NCBI GenBank assembly: GCA_002394395.1
Contig: DGTR01000024.1
Span: forward strand, 1-64,000
DNA: 64,000 nucleotides
Source: Bacteroidales bacterium UBA4331
Lineage (GTDB): Bacteria > Bacteroidota > Bacteroidia > Bacteroidales > Paludibacteraceae
Direction of reading: 5' to 3'
Shown here: positions 17,303-25,806 of the stretch, one piece after another
Numbering within the stretch: the first letter of the stretch is position 1
Layout: each line of letters opens with the position of its first letter
The notes under the pieces: model-generated
Database searches by the model: none
What the model saw: only the letters and a program-made list of their open reading frames with translations
Told to the model about the DNA's origin: nothing
Translations under genes and position numbers: made by a program

Positions 17303-17529
17303 ATTGAAGCGAGTGAAAGCGCACGCTTTTTCTGTGCGTAAGTGTCTTTGTTGATATACGTGCCGAGAAATGTACTCTCATTAAGATTGCAGACGCATGG
17401 ACTGCCAGAGCCCGTGACCGAGCGAAGAGCGGGAGACAACCGCGAGACAAACGGCACATAACAACGCTCACGAAATGTCCGATTATTAAGATTAATATAA
17501 ATATCAATAATTTAAAAACTCTAACAATT

Positions 17530-19443
17530 ATGAGAAAAAAACCATTTATGAGAAAAATGATTTTTAGTGTGTTTGCTACAATAGTGGCACTCTCTGGAAA
17601 GGCTCAAGTAACCACTGCCTACATCTATCCTTACGATGAATGCGTAGCGGAAACAGAAGTTCGAGATGCAGATAATTCGCCTACGGAGCAAAATGCAACT
17701 CTGCAAGAATCTTTAGGTTTTTTCTATGACGGTTTTTTACAATTAAATAAGTACATGGACCGTTCTCGACATGATCTATTTGGAAAACGCAGCATTGATT
17801 TAATGTCGGACATGTGGTCGGGTGATGTCGCCATGCCGGTTTGTGCATATGGTTGGTTTCATGATGACGAACAAATAAATTTGGCTAACCGACGTCATGA
17901 GATATGGTTCATGTATTATCGCTGGCTTTACGCGATAAATAAAGGTATTGTTAACTTCCCTTCTGCTAACATGGATGAACCTACTGCTTATGCAGAGTTG
18001 TTGGCAATTCGAGGATATATATACTCATGTTTAGCAAGTTTATATGGTAATAGATTCGATGACGCTATTTGTTGTCCGATATACACCGAAGATAATTATC
18101 AAGTTCGGTTTGAGAGCATGAACACGCGCGAACAAGTTTGCGCACAGGCTATTTCAGACTTAGAGAGCGCATTGTCTATTATGGAGGCGCATCAGCACGA
18201 TGTCAATGATGATAAACTGGAGATAGATCGTGATGTCGTAAATGGTCTATTGGCGCACATTTATCTCAATGCTGCCGTTGGATCCGTGACCCATGAGAAT
18301 AACTATCTACAACAGGCATTAAACCATGCTACAGCCGTCATTGAAGGCGGAAATTATTCTATCTTGCCGAGTAATGAACTTTTGACTAATGGTTTCAATA
18401 ATGTAGAGAGTGCAAATTGGATATGGGGATTAGACGTGGATTCCATCCATAGAGGTGCGCTTAAGAGTTTCTTTGGACATGTTGATATTTATACGTATAG
18501 TTATGCCGGTGCCGGAGATTACAAGGTAATAGATTCAAATTTATATACAGAAATTCCTTCTTGGGACGAACGAAAGAATTGGTTCTATTACGACAACTAT
18601 GGCAGATATATTCCTTACCGCAAATTCTTCTCTGGCGTGAGTACGTCAACTATAGGAGACAGGAACTGGCTTTCCGATGATGTATTTATGCGTATAGAAG
18701 CCCTTTATCTTATTGCAGCAGAGGCATCTTGGCGTTTAGGAGACTATGTGAATGCCAAAAACTATCTCTTTGCCCTAACGGACACACGTTGTAAAACGGG
18801 AAGTGAGACAGATTATAACACGTGGAAAAACTCTCTAAACACAATCGAAGTTATCAAACAACAAATCATCCATAATTGGCGTTTGGAGATGTGGGGCGAA
18901 GGATATGCTTACGAAACCATGCGCCGTTGGAATCATGTTCGCACACGTGGATCGAACCATATAGAAAAACCCAATGTTACAATTACGGCAACCGATATAG
19001 CTGCTCTATACCCCATGCCTTATCCTTATATCACAGATAGTTTAGGCAACTATGAACTGGATAGCCTTGGGCATGCAATATTTTCTGCAACTGGCGAAGA
19101 AGTTAGCATTACATTCTATGTCGAAGGATGTGAAATACCACAGGGTATATATACCTGCATGGCAGGCGATAGTGTGGAGTTTTACTTGTCGGGAGAAAAT
19201 CCACAACCTATTATGTGGGATGTTATCTCTGGAAATAAGGTGGAAACATCCAATGGAATATCCATTGTTCAGTGGGTGGCATCTAATATTACTGTTATAG
19301 CTCATGTCAATACAGAAGCGACTGAACTTGTTCAAGTAAATCAAATAAAAACAAATTATATGCAGAAGTTCCTTCGTGACGGTCAGATATTTATCCTTCG
19401 CGGGGAGAAAGTCTATACCCTCACGGGACATGAGGTGCGATAA
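17530..19443 (+). CDS. orphan SusD/RagB-like protein with C-terminal sorting-type motif
   Basis: 637 residues. SusD features: YRWLYAINKGI, AELLAIRGYIYSCLASLYG, NGLLAHIYLNAAVGS, FMRIEALYLIAAEASWRLGDY and RLEMWGEGYAYETMRRWNHVR. Unlike normal SusD, the signal (FSVFATIVALSGKAQV) has no lipobox cysteine. The protein also carries an extra C-terminal part ending in a 25-residue motif (KFLRDGQIF ... KVYTLTGHEVR) shared with five other proteins here. No SusC lies beside it. Base composition is AT-richer than flanking genes, and identical tRNA-Ala genes bracket it, suggesting insertion or duplication. Confidence 0.8.
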   Translation: MRKKPFMRKMIFSVFATIVALSGKAQVTTAYIYPYDECVAETEVRDADNSPTEQNATLQESLGFFYDGFLQLNKYMDRSRHDLFGKRSIDLMSDMWSGDVAMPVCAYGWFHDDEQINLANRRHEIWFMYYRWLYAINKGIVNFPSANMDEPTAYAELLAIRGYIYSCLASLYGNRFDDAICCPIYTEDNYQVRFESMNTREQVCAQAISDLESALSIMEAHQHDVNDDKLEIDRDVVNGLLAHIYLNAAVGSVTHENNYLQQALNHATAVIEGGNYSILPSNELLTNGFNNVESANWIWGLDVDSIHRGALKSFFGHVDIYTYSYAGAGDYKVIDSNLYTEIPSWDERKNWFYYDNYGRYIPYRKFFSGVSTSTIGDRNWLSDDVFMRIEALYLIAAEASWRLGDYVNAKNYLFALTDTRCKTGSETDYNTWKNSLNTIEVIKQQIIHNWRLEMWGEGYAYETMRRWNHVRTRGSNHIEKPNVTITATDIAALYPMPYPYITDSLGNYELDSLGHAIFSATGEEVSITFYVEGCEIPQGIYTCMAGDSVEFYLSGENPQPIMWDVISGNKVETSNGISIVQWVASNITVIAHVNTEATELVQVNQIKTNYMQKFLRDGQIFILRGEKVYTLTGHEVR

Positions 19444-19501
19444 TGACGGCGGGATTTTTGGTGTAGTAATGGTAACCTTTGCACTGGCAGGGGTTACCTT
19501 T

Positions 19502-19575
19502 GGGGTATTAGCTCATCTGGCTAGAGCGCAACACTGGCAGTGTTGAGGTGAGCGGTTCGAGTCCGCTATACTCCA
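19502..19575 (+). tRNA. tRNA-Ala (anticodon GGC), copy 2
   Basis: Identical over all 74 nt to the copy at 17045-17118; the anticodon GGC is at 19536-19538. Identity stops within a few bases on both sides. No TTTG-N20-TAnnTTTG promoter precedes it. A TACCTTTG at 19495-19502 abuts the first base and cannot serve as the -7 box for a mature 5' end, so expression may depend on read-through or on a weaker promoter. Confidence 0.93.
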
Positions 19576-19607
19576 CAACGTTTCGTTACCTTAAATCACC
19601 ATCAAAT

Positions 19608-19662
19608 AAGTCTCTCACCATAGGATCACCATAGGATGACCGTAAGATCACCATAGGATGAA
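19608..19662. repeat. intergenic 11-nt repeat (ACCATAGGATG family)
   Basis: Tandem degenerate units ACCATAGGATC, ACCATAGGATG, ACCGTAAGATC, ACCATAGGATG lie between the second tRNA-Ala and the pectate lyase gene. The rest of 19576-19877 is AT-rich with a palindromic TATACTATATA tract near 19690-19715. Confidence 0.8.
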
Positions 19663-19802
19663 ACCCCCATTTTGTCATTTTAGCTACTTATACTATATAT
19701 ACATAGTATATATACATTTACTGAGTTCGTTCATTACACATTTTTATAAAAAAAATCGCCAGGGAACTATTTGACGTTTTTTGGTCAAAAATTCGTATAT
19801 TC

Positions 19803-19833
19803 TTGCTTAATTCAGAAAAAGACAGTAACTTTG
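19803..19833 (+). promoter_or_regulatory. Bacteroidetes promoter for the pectate lyase gene
   Basis: TTG 19803-19805, a 20-bp spacer and TAACTTTG 19826-19833, 44 bp before the start codon. Confidence 0.75.
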
Positions 19834-19877
19834 CATCACTTTTGAATAAGTTAGTTTAATCTTAATTCGTCAAGTGT

Positions 19878-22088
19878 ATGAAAAAGATCTGTCTTCTTCT
19901 GTTTGTATGCCTCTTTGCCGGCTTTGTACGTGCCGACCTCTCGGAGGACTTCAACTCTTTAACTTCCGGTTCGTGGTCCGCGGAGACCAATGTAGATCTT
20001 CCTTCGGGTACATGGTCGTTTGGCGGCGGGGCTCAGTATAACAAGTCCAGTATTAAGTTCAACAACTCGGGCGCATACATGATCTCGCCGGCGATAGACA
20101 GCCTTGCTACCATCGAGTTCAAGTATCGCTCCGGTGGTAGCAACAAGAAAGTGGAGATTGCATACCGGATCGGTTCGGAGGCATGGCAAGTGTTGGACAC
20201 ACTCTCTATACCGTCTTCTTCCTCTTCGTTCTCTACTTATTCGCACGCCGTTCCGGCAGACTCCTCTTTATCAGTGCGCGTGCGTGTGACAGGTCTGGCG
20301 AGCAGTATCTTCATCGATGATGTTGTCCTCAAGAACCCTGTGCAGGGTCAAGGTCAGGGCGGTGGAACCGTTGTGCCCGGCGAACCCGACCCGGAGTTCA
20401 CGAGGCCTGAGTTTGTCGCTTCGCATGCAACCTATTACATCTCCCCGGAGGGTAATGACCAGACGGGCAATGGGTCGTTCGAAAATCCTTGGTACAACCT
20501 CGGCAAAGCTATCTCCGTAGCGCAGGCTGGCGATGTGATCTATTGTCGCGGTGGACGATATATGATGTCATGGCGGGGAACAGACGGCAAACTGACCGTC
20601 CGTCTCTCACAATCCGGTACCGCACAGGCTCCGATTGTCATTTCTGCTTACCAGAACGAGGCGCCGATTTTTGATTTTGAGCAGCAGTTATTGGATTGCA
20701 ACCGCAATAAGAACAATGTCGGCGACCGCGGTATGCTGATCACCGGCAATTACTGGATTCTCTTCGGCTTGCATATCATGCACGCTGCGGATAATGCCAT
20801 CAAACTCGAAGGCTCCCACAACCGCATCGAGCGTTGCGAGTTCTCCTATAACCTCGACACCGGTATCCAGCTCGGCTTCGGGCATAAGTTCTCCGATACG
20901 TTCCCCGGCCTCAGCAGCAATGATGGTTCCCATTGTGCCTACAACGATATCGTCGATTGTGACTCCCATCATAACTGCGATTATGACGCTAACTACGGCT
21001 CTGACGCAGATGGTTTTGCCTGCAAGATGCATAATGGTATCGGTAACCGCTTCATCCGTTGCCGCGCTTGGCGTAACTCCGATGACGCATGGGACCTCTT
21101 CGAAACCGACTACGACGTCATTCTCGCAGAGTGCTGGGCATGGGAATCCGGCAACGCTTCTGACCATCTCTGGGTAAAGCAATACTTCGACGGCTCCGCC
21201 TCTTTCTCCGGCAACGGAAATGGTATCAAACTCGGCGGCAACGGAACGGGTGGTTCCAGCAAAGGTATTCACTATGCGTACCGCTGCGTAGCGTTCGGAT
21301 GCGATATCACTTCCTCCGTCAAGGGCTTTGACTGCAACAGCCATAAGGGCGGACACGTCCTCATTAACTGCCTCGCGTTCGATAACTCCTACGACTTTAT
21401 GTTTGAGTCCGGTGGTTCGGATGCCAACACCTACTATTACAATAATGTCTGCTTCGGCAAGCAGGAGGCGTGTGTCGGAACAGATGATTACAATGCCCTG
21501 GGCACCTCGCTCTCTAAAGATGCCTGGACCAACCATCTGGTGACTTCTTTCTCCCGCTCGGATTACGTCTCTTTGGCGGAGGCGGATGCTATCGCTCCGC
21601 GTCGGGGAGATGGTTCTATGCCGTCCCGTTTCGCACGACTCCTGCCGGGTTCTAACCTCGTGGATGCAGGATTTATTCCTCCGGTATCCGTTACGCCTAA
21701 CCTCGCGCAATTAGAGGCGGACTTCCCCTTCCTCGCTTCGCCGGTCTATGGTACAGCACGCGATTTGGGACCATACGAGCTCTTCCAGGAAGGCGATGAA
21801 CCCTCTGCTATTCAGCAGATTGCGGCTCCCGAGCATAAGGGAGATATTGCTATCATGCTTGGTAACTCCTCTTCCGAGCGTATCGTACGATTCTCGGTGC
21901 CTACTGACATAGCTGCGGCTTCTATGACTATCTATGACCTCTCCGGCAGGGCTATCCGCTCTGTCTCGCTTGTCGGTCTGACCCACGGTGTGGACTACTA
22001 TCAGCCGATAGACATAACGGGTCTTCATGGCCTCTATATCGTCCGCATCGCTTCGGAGAACTTCTCCATCGCCGCCAAACTGCAATAA
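19878..22088 (+). CDS. secreted PL9-type pectate lyase with type IX-style C-terminus
   Basis: 736 residues. Signal peptide (MKKICLLLFVCLFAGFVRA). An N-terminal beta-sandwich with MAM/jelly-roll character covers about 20-150 (LSEDFNSLTSGSW, VEIAYRIGSEAWQVL). A Gly/Gln linker follows, then a right-handed beta-helix from about 175 (YYISPEGNDQTGNGSFENPW, AQAGDVIYCRGGRY). The stretch DADGFACKMHNGIGN (Lys383) and RNSDDAWDLFE matches the catalytic lysine and calcium-aspartate region of PL9 pectate lyases, which cut polygalacturonate by beta-elimination. The C-terminal 75 residues (MTIYDLSGRAIRSV, GLYIVRI) resemble a type A T9SS sorting domain, so it is probably surface-attached or secreted. It is a monocistronic unit with its own promoter. 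Confidence 0.85.
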   Translation: MKKICLLLFVCLFAGFVRADLSEDFNSLTSGSWSAETNVDLPSGTWSFGGGAQYNKSSIKFNNSGAYMISPAIDSLATIEFKYRSGGSNKKVEIAYRIGSEAWQVLDTLSIPSSSSSFSTYSHAVPADSSLSVRVRVTGLASSIFIDDVVLKNPVQGQGQGGGTVVPGEPDPEFTRPEFVASHATYYISPEGNDQTGNGSFENPWYNLGKAISVAQAGDVIYCRGGRYMMSWRGTDGKLTVRLSQSGTAQAPIVISAYQNEAPIFDFEQQLLDCNRNKNNVGDRGMLITGNYWILFGLHIMHAADNAIKLEGSHNRIERCEFSYNLDTGIQLGFGHKFSDTFPGLSSNDGSHCAYNDIVDCDSHHNCDYDANYGSDADGFACKMHNGIGNRFIRCRAWRNSDDAWDLFETDYDVILAECWAWESGNASDHLWVKQYFDGSASFSGNGNGIKLGGNGTGGSSKGIHYAYRCVAFGCDITSSVKGFDCNSHKGGHVLINCLAFDNSYDFMFESGGSDANTYYYNNVCFGKQEACVGTDDYNALGTSLSKDAWTNHLVTSFSRSDYVSLAEADAIAPRRGDGSMPSRFARLLPGSNLVDAGFIPPVSVTPNLAQLEADFPFLASPVYGTARDLGPYELFQEGDEPSAIQQIAAPEHKGDIAIMLGNSSSERIVRFSVPTDIAAASMTIYDLSGRAIRSVSLVGLTHGVDYYQPIDITGLHGLYIVRIASENFSIAAKLQ

Positions 22089-22186
22089 TCTTTCCTTTGG
22101 ATTTCAGCTCTCCCGCTCCAGTACGCCCAATGGATGGACATCTATGCTTACCGGTTTATGGAGAAGGTGATTTAGGAATGAGTACA

Positions 22187-23317
22187 TTATCGATGTTTAA
22201 ACCATAACTCCATAACCGGATCGGAGAGGAAAAGTCCCTGTTCGGTAGATATGATAAGATCACGCTCCAACATCACCTTTTGCATTTTTGATACATTTGA
22301 TTTTGTTCCTAAATTGTATTTGGCAAGTACCTCTTGGGAAGACCATTGGGTATGTTGACCATCTACAATAGCACGTAGCATATTGAGTTGATAGGATGTT
22401 AGTCCCCCTGTCTGCTCCATAAATAATGGAGTACACTGAATCAGTAGGTCGTTGATACCGGCTTTTATAGCCTCATCATCTACAATATGCTCCGTGTTGA
22501 GCATGACGTTCCATGATAACTGCTGCACATAAGAAGACTGATTTCCTACTATCTCGCATATTTGACGAACATAAGAATCGCTAATGGCTAATCCTTTTTG
22601 CTCGAACTTGGACTGAATAAAAGGTATCCATTCTTCTGATGGGATAGGTTGAAGATAGTTCGGCTCGCCAAACTGGTAGAACGGCATTCGCTTATTCTGA
22701 AAGAGCTGGTTCATCATGTGTTGACGGCTCCCAAACAAGCAATAGGAAGCGTGCGTATGGTGCTGCCAAACACCACGCATGCGTTTTTGAACCAATAAAC
22801 TTTCCGGCCATTCGCCTACCTGCTGAAACTCATCAATGCATACTACAAGATGTTTTCCAATATGTTCTCCTACCCGCTCAGGTAAAGAGAGTATCTCTTC
22901 CGGGGAATACTCCTTCGGGGTGATGCCTAATGATACTGAGTATTCTGTACCGGGATTCGGATTCATAGAAATCTTAGGAGAAATACGTGTTAAAAATTGG
23001 CGGATGTTCTCTAATATTTGCTCTATTTTCGAGCCCGTCTGAGTCATGATTGCTTCGGCAAATTTATTATAGAAATCATATTCAGAACGACAGTCATAAA
23101 TATCCATATACACAATCTGGACGATGTCTTTATCTACTACTTGGGCTACATGTTTAGCAAGCGATGTCTTTCCCATTCGGCGAGGGGAAATGAGAATAAC
23201 ATTTAATCCATTCTCGAAGTTTAATTTCAGTCGGCGCGTTTCGCGCACGCGATCAGTGAAATTGTTACCTCCAACGGAAACGCCATACAAAAAAGAAGGA
23301 TTCTTGTCTTTGTTCAT
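22187..23317 (-). CDS. P-loop ATPase (archaeal-type AAA) with C-terminal winged helix
   Basis: 376 residues from ATG 23317; the frame extends 15 codons upstream but that part is leader. Walker A is VILISPRRMGKTSLAKH, Walker B is HLVVCIDEFQQV, and a sensor-like SYCLFGSRQHMM follows. The C-terminal portion (SSQEVLAKYNLGTKSNVSKMQKVM) looks like a winged helix. This is the ATPase family common as single genes in Bacteroidales; its role is unknown, and DNA- or target-gene regulation is only inferred. It has its own promoter and a 33-bp inverted repeat in its leader, which could allow autoregulation. Confidence 0.8.
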   Translation of the reverse strand: MNKDKNPSFLYGVSVGGNNFTDRVRETRRLKLNFENGLNVILISPRRMGKTSLAKHVAQVVDKDIVQIVYMDIYDCRSEYDFYNKFAEAIMTQTGSKIEQILENIRQFLTRISPKISMNPNPGTEYSVSLGITPKEYSPEEILSLPERVGEHIGKHLVVCIDEFQQVGEWPESLLVQKRMRGVWQHHTHASYCLFGSRQHMMNQLFQNKRMPFYQFGEPNYLQPIPSEEWIPFIQSKFEQKGLAISDSYVRQICEIVGNQSSYVQQLSWNVMLNTEHIVDDEAIKAGINDLLIQCTPLFMEQTGGLTSYQLNMLRAIVDGQHTQWSSQEVLAKYNLGTKSNVSKMQKVMLERDLIISTEQGLFLSDPVMELWFKHR

Positions 23318-23341
23318 AATTGTAATAAGGTAATTTTTTTC

Positions 23342-23374
23342 GTTCACCACTTGGTGGTCCACTACTTAGTGAAC
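23342..23374. promoter_or_regulatory. 33-bp imperfect palindrome in the ATPase gene leader
   Basis: GTTCAC at one end (23342-23347) and GTGAAC at the other (23369-23374), with further partial symmetry inside. It lies between the promoter and the start codon of the minus-strand ATPase gene, so it could be an operator or an mRNA hairpin over the translation start region. Confidence 0.5.
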
Positions 23375-23388
23375 TTTTAAAATCGCTG

Positions 23389-23419
23389 CAAAGGTACAAC
23401 ATTTTTTTGATATACACAA
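23389..23419 (-). promoter_or_regulatory. Bacteroidetes promoter for the P-loop ATPase gene
   Basis: On the minus strand TTG (23417-23419), a 20-bp spacer and TACCTTTG (23389-23396). Confidence 0.8.
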
Positions 23420-23531
23420 GACCTTGGTCGCGAAAAATGCATTTTTTTATTCGATTTCGCGAGCAAGGTAGAGCAACCGCCCACGATTTTGTGGTCGCTC
23501 ATGTCGAAAAAAAGCAGTACCTTTGTCGTCG

Positions 23532-23612
23532 GAATTGGAGATCGTACATGGTAAATGACTAAATCGACCGTCGCCGGCGGCGAAGAAGAGCACCCTTCGG
23601 GGTGCTTTTTTT
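23532..23612 (+). ncRNA. candidate small RNA of about 80 nt
   Basis: A TACCTTTG box (23518-23525) predicts transcription from about 23532; its -33 element is not at the ideal spacing. The transcript would contain a repeat-like GGTAAATGACTAAAT stretch and a self-complementary CGCCGGCGGCG segment. It ends at a strong tetraloop terminator (23590-23612). No reading frame of note lies inside. It may be a regulatory RNA or a read-through terminator with its own promoter. Confidence 0.5.
23590..23612 (+). terminator. intrinsic terminator with TTCG tetraloop
   Basis: GCACCC (23590-23595), loop TTCG, GGGTGC (23600-23605), then T7. Perfect six-pair stem. Confidence 0.9.
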
Positions 23613-23700
23613 CGATTTTGTGACCGAGAAAACTATACAATCGGTTTATGGCTATCTAGCTTCAGAGACTATAATGCATAAAAATGCGAGTTTTGGGTAC

Positions 23701-23731
23701 TTGTGCACGTGCCCGAAAAGCAGTAATTTTG
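23701..23731 (+). promoter_or_regulatory. Bacteroidetes promoter for the surface-protein cluster
   Basis: TTG 23701-23703, a 20-bp spacer and TAATTTTG 23724-23731. The last G is also the first base of a terminator-like hairpin. Confidence 0.75.
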
Positions 23732-23756
23732 CAGCGTCAAACGACGCTGCTTTTTT
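23731..23756 (+). terminator. terminator-like hairpin starting at the promoter -7 box
   Basis: GCAGCGTC (23731-23738), loop AAAC, GACGCTGC (23743-23750), then T6. It lies at the expected transcription start of the promoter above, so it can stop transcription arriving from upstream. Only its right half would be in the new transcript. Confidence 0.75.
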
Positions 23757-23792
23757 ATACCGGACAATTTAACACTTTAACAATATCATATC

Positions 23793-24407
23793 ATGCGAAA
23801 ATTTTATTTTTTTTTAGCGATCCTTTTGACCGCCATGACGGTACAAGCAAAGGGCAGTGGAATTCCTTCTGAGATCTTCAAAAACGGGAAGGTGAAGTAT
23901 GAGAAATCGACCAACACGTTGGTGTTAGAAGACGGTTTCAAGTACAGTCTCGGCAAAGGACTGGTAGTCTTCGAGACAGGCAAAGACCTGCGTCTCTTGC
24001 TCAAAGGAGACGCGGAGTTCAAGGCGGCTCTGGTCTTCAAGGACAACCTGATCATCGAGGCTTCGCAGCCGGCGGTGCTGGCCGTAACGTCGAATATCAG
24101 CGGCTCAGCGATTGAGTGTCCGAACCTGACGGTCAAGGAGAACGTGGACCTGCAGCTCCTCTCCCGTAACTCGCAGGAGGGCATGCATGCGCTGAAATGT
24201 CACGGTACCCTGAATGTGCAAAAAGCCCTCTTCCGCGCAGAGACCACCACGGCGAACCTCTCGGTCAAAGTGAAAGAGTTATCGCTGGACAAGGCCATTA
24301 TGGAGAAACCCAAAGGCGGCATCGTCAACGACCAATGGGGCGGCATCTGCTACGGCGACAGTCTGCCGGCAAAGATCGTTCGTATCAAACCCGAAGTGAA
24401 GAAATGA
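23793..24407 (+). CDS. secreted protein with cohesin/carbohydrate-binding-like repeat
   Basis: 204 residues with a signal peptide (MRKFYFFLAILLTAMTVQA). The segment KVKYEKSTNTLVLEDGFKYS resembles the 'G-x-V-x-Y-D-x-x-T-N-T-L-T-L-x-N-A' phrase found in the surface proteins at 28101, 29261 and 34753. The rest is a repetitive beta-helix-like sequence (LRLLLKGDAEFKAALVFKDNLIIEAS). It is the first gene of a run of secreted proteins and overlaps the next by 4 bp (ATGA), so the two are coupled. No enzyme motif. Confidence 0.65.
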   Translation: MRKFYFFLAILLTAMTVQAKGSGIPSEIFKNGKVKYEKSTNTLVLEDGFKYSLGKGLVVFETGKDLRLLLKGDAEFKAALVFKDNLIIEASQPAVLAVTSNISGSAIECPNLTVKENVDLQLLSRNSQEGMHALKCHGTLNVQKALFRAETTTANLSVKVKELSLDKAIMEKPKGGIVNDQWGGICYGDSLPAKIVRIKPEVKK

Positions 24408-25786
24408 GACGTCTTGGCTCTTGGCTCTTAGTTCTTGGCTCTTTGTTCTTTGTCCCCACCAGGGCGCAAGAGCTGACCATCCCCCGGGACTCGGTGCCGG
24501 AGGACCATCTGGCATGGTTTGGCTTGCGCGGAGCGGTACAGGAGGTGACGGAGTATGACTATAACAACTACGGCAAGAAGATCTGGCGGTTCGACACCCG
24601 CGGGCGGCTGACGGAGTACTACGAATATACGCATCCTTTCTTCGAGAACGGCGGTTGTGTCTTCGGTCTCTGGGCGCATTACCGCTACGCTTACGACGAG
24701 CAGGAAAAAATCATCTTCGAGGAGACCTACAATGCCGATTATAACACCGTCGATGAGTGGGCGGATATAACGCTCGAGCTCTTTCCACCTCAATACAAGG
24801 GTGCGGATTTCCGGGACAAAGCAGAGAAAGAACACGGCGACACGACGTTCTGTTATAATCAATGGACACCGGACGGCCCGACGAGCAATTATTTCGGTAT
24901 TCGGTATGATCGTAAGGGTAACTGGTTCGAGATGGTCCATACGAGTGAGGATGGCTATACGTGCGCGAGCGTGATCGTGCGCGAAATAAAATATTATAAG
25001 GATATAGCGCTCTTCGATCTGCCGGTAGGCGTGAAGGCGGTCAGCCATCAATGGAAGTCCGACGGACGGAATTGGGGCAACCGCTACGAGTTCGACCGGG
25101 AAGGTAACATGACCTCTTTCCGATCTTGGGTGGACGACGAGGCGTTATACGAATGGACTCCCGCAGACGAAGAGTTAGGTTCCGATTTTATTGTACCGGA
25201 ATCGGAAATAAATCCTAAATCAGAAACCCTAAATCATAAATCCATCGAGTACTGGCCCACCGCAGTTTTAGGTGAACTGAAGGCGCTGCCGGCGGGTGTC
25301 CAAGAGAAAGACGCTTTCTATCTCTGCTTCGACTATATGGGCTACGCCTTTGAGGGCAACCTCTACCCTTTGCATGACGGATGGTGGATCGTGATGAGCC
25401 ACTGGTGTTTGGATGAAGATATGACGATGTATCTGGACGAAGAGGACGAGAACGGCGATCCTATCCCTGCCGCCTCGCGCTATAAAGACCCCTTTGCCGG
25501 AATCCGCTATCCGATCATCAAGACCGATTCGGTCAGTTTTATCTCCCGTAACTACGGCGGTCAGACCATCAAGATGTACAAAGAGTCCGAGGGCAAGAAA
25601 GTATGGGACAGGCTGAAAGTGTCCTGCCATCTGGACGTCCTCGACGCCGATCCCAAGACGCGCCGCGTCCTTTGCCGGACGAACCCGAATAACTGGGACT
25701 GGGAAGAGTCCCCGCAGTACTACGCCGTCTTTGGATGGATGGATGAAGAATGGATCTGCGCTAACCTCCTGACCACATGCCCCTAA
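24404..25786 (+). CDS. secreted protein of unknown function; signal peptide encoded by a heptamer repeat
   Basis: 460 residues from ATG 24404, which overlaps the previous stop; the same frame is open further upstream, but that region is the coding sequence of the previous gene. The signal peptide MRRLGSWLLVLGSLFFVPTRAQ is translated almost entirely from GGCTCTT-type heptamers. The mature protein is acidic and aromatic-rich, with phrases such as WRFDTRGRLTEYYEYTHPF and YDRKGNWFEMVHT that resemble RHS/wall-type or 'DUF-beta' repeats. A second heptamer repeat encodes INPKSETLNHKS near residue 270. No recognised domain. Confidence 0.65.
   Translation: MRRLGSWLLVLGSLFFVPTRAQELTIPRDSVPEDHLAWFGLRGAVQEVTEYDYNNYGKKIWRFDTRGRLTEYYEYTHPFFENGGCVFGLWAHYRYAYDEQEKIIFEETYNADYNTVDEWADITLELFPPQYKGADFRDKAEKEHGDTTFCYNQWTPDGPTSNYFGIRYDRKGNWFEMVHTSEDGYTCASVIVREIKYYKDIALFDLPVGVKAVSHQWKSDGRNWGNRYEFDREGNMTSFRSWVDDEALYEWTPADEELGSDFIVPESEINPKSETLNHKSIEYWPTAVLGELKALPAGVQEKDAFYLCFDYMGYAFEGNLYPLHDGWWIVMSHWCLDEDMTMYLDEEDENGDPIPAASRYKDPFAGIRYPIIKTDSVSFISRNYGGQTIKMYKESEGKKVWDRLKVSCHLDVLDADPKTRRVLCRTNPNNWDWEESPQYYAVFGWMDEEWICANLLTTCP
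24411..24453 (+). repeat. heptamer repeat (GGCTCTT family) encoding a signal peptide core
   Basis: Units GGCTCTT, GGCTCTT, AGTTCTT, GGCTCTT, TGTTCTT supply the codons for LGSWLLVLGSLFF. The same family encodes the signal peptide of the gene at 33121. Confidence 0.9.
25206..25243 (+). repeat. in-frame heptamer repeat (AAATCAT family)
   Basis: Units AAATCCT, AAATCAG, AAACCCT, AAATCAT are translated as INPKSETLNHKS within the secreted protein. Confidence 0.8.
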
Positions 25787-25806
25787 CCCATAACCCGTAA
25801 CCCATT
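25784..25806. repeat. intergenic heptamer repeat (TAACCCA family)
   Basis: TAACCCA, TAACCCG, TAACCCA fill the 20-bp gap before the next gene. A related run lies at 40260-40279. Confidence 0.75.

Noticed and set aside
17215..17507. Two minus-strand frames of 80-90 codons
   Set aside because: They coincide with the nested inverted repeats and have no start-site support; the structure explains the sequence better.
19471..19498. GGTAACC/GGTTACC inverted repeat before the second tRNA as a terminator
   Set aside because: There is no T-run and the loop is long; it may be chance.
19608..19662. CRISPR-like array
   Set aside because: The units are 11 nt, contiguous and degenerate, with no spacers and no cas genes.
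20688..21710. A 340-codon open frame on the minus strand
   Set aside because: It lies wholly antisense to the pectate lyase gene, and its composition (Val/Ile/Gly-rich with no domain) is that of a frame opened by codon bias.
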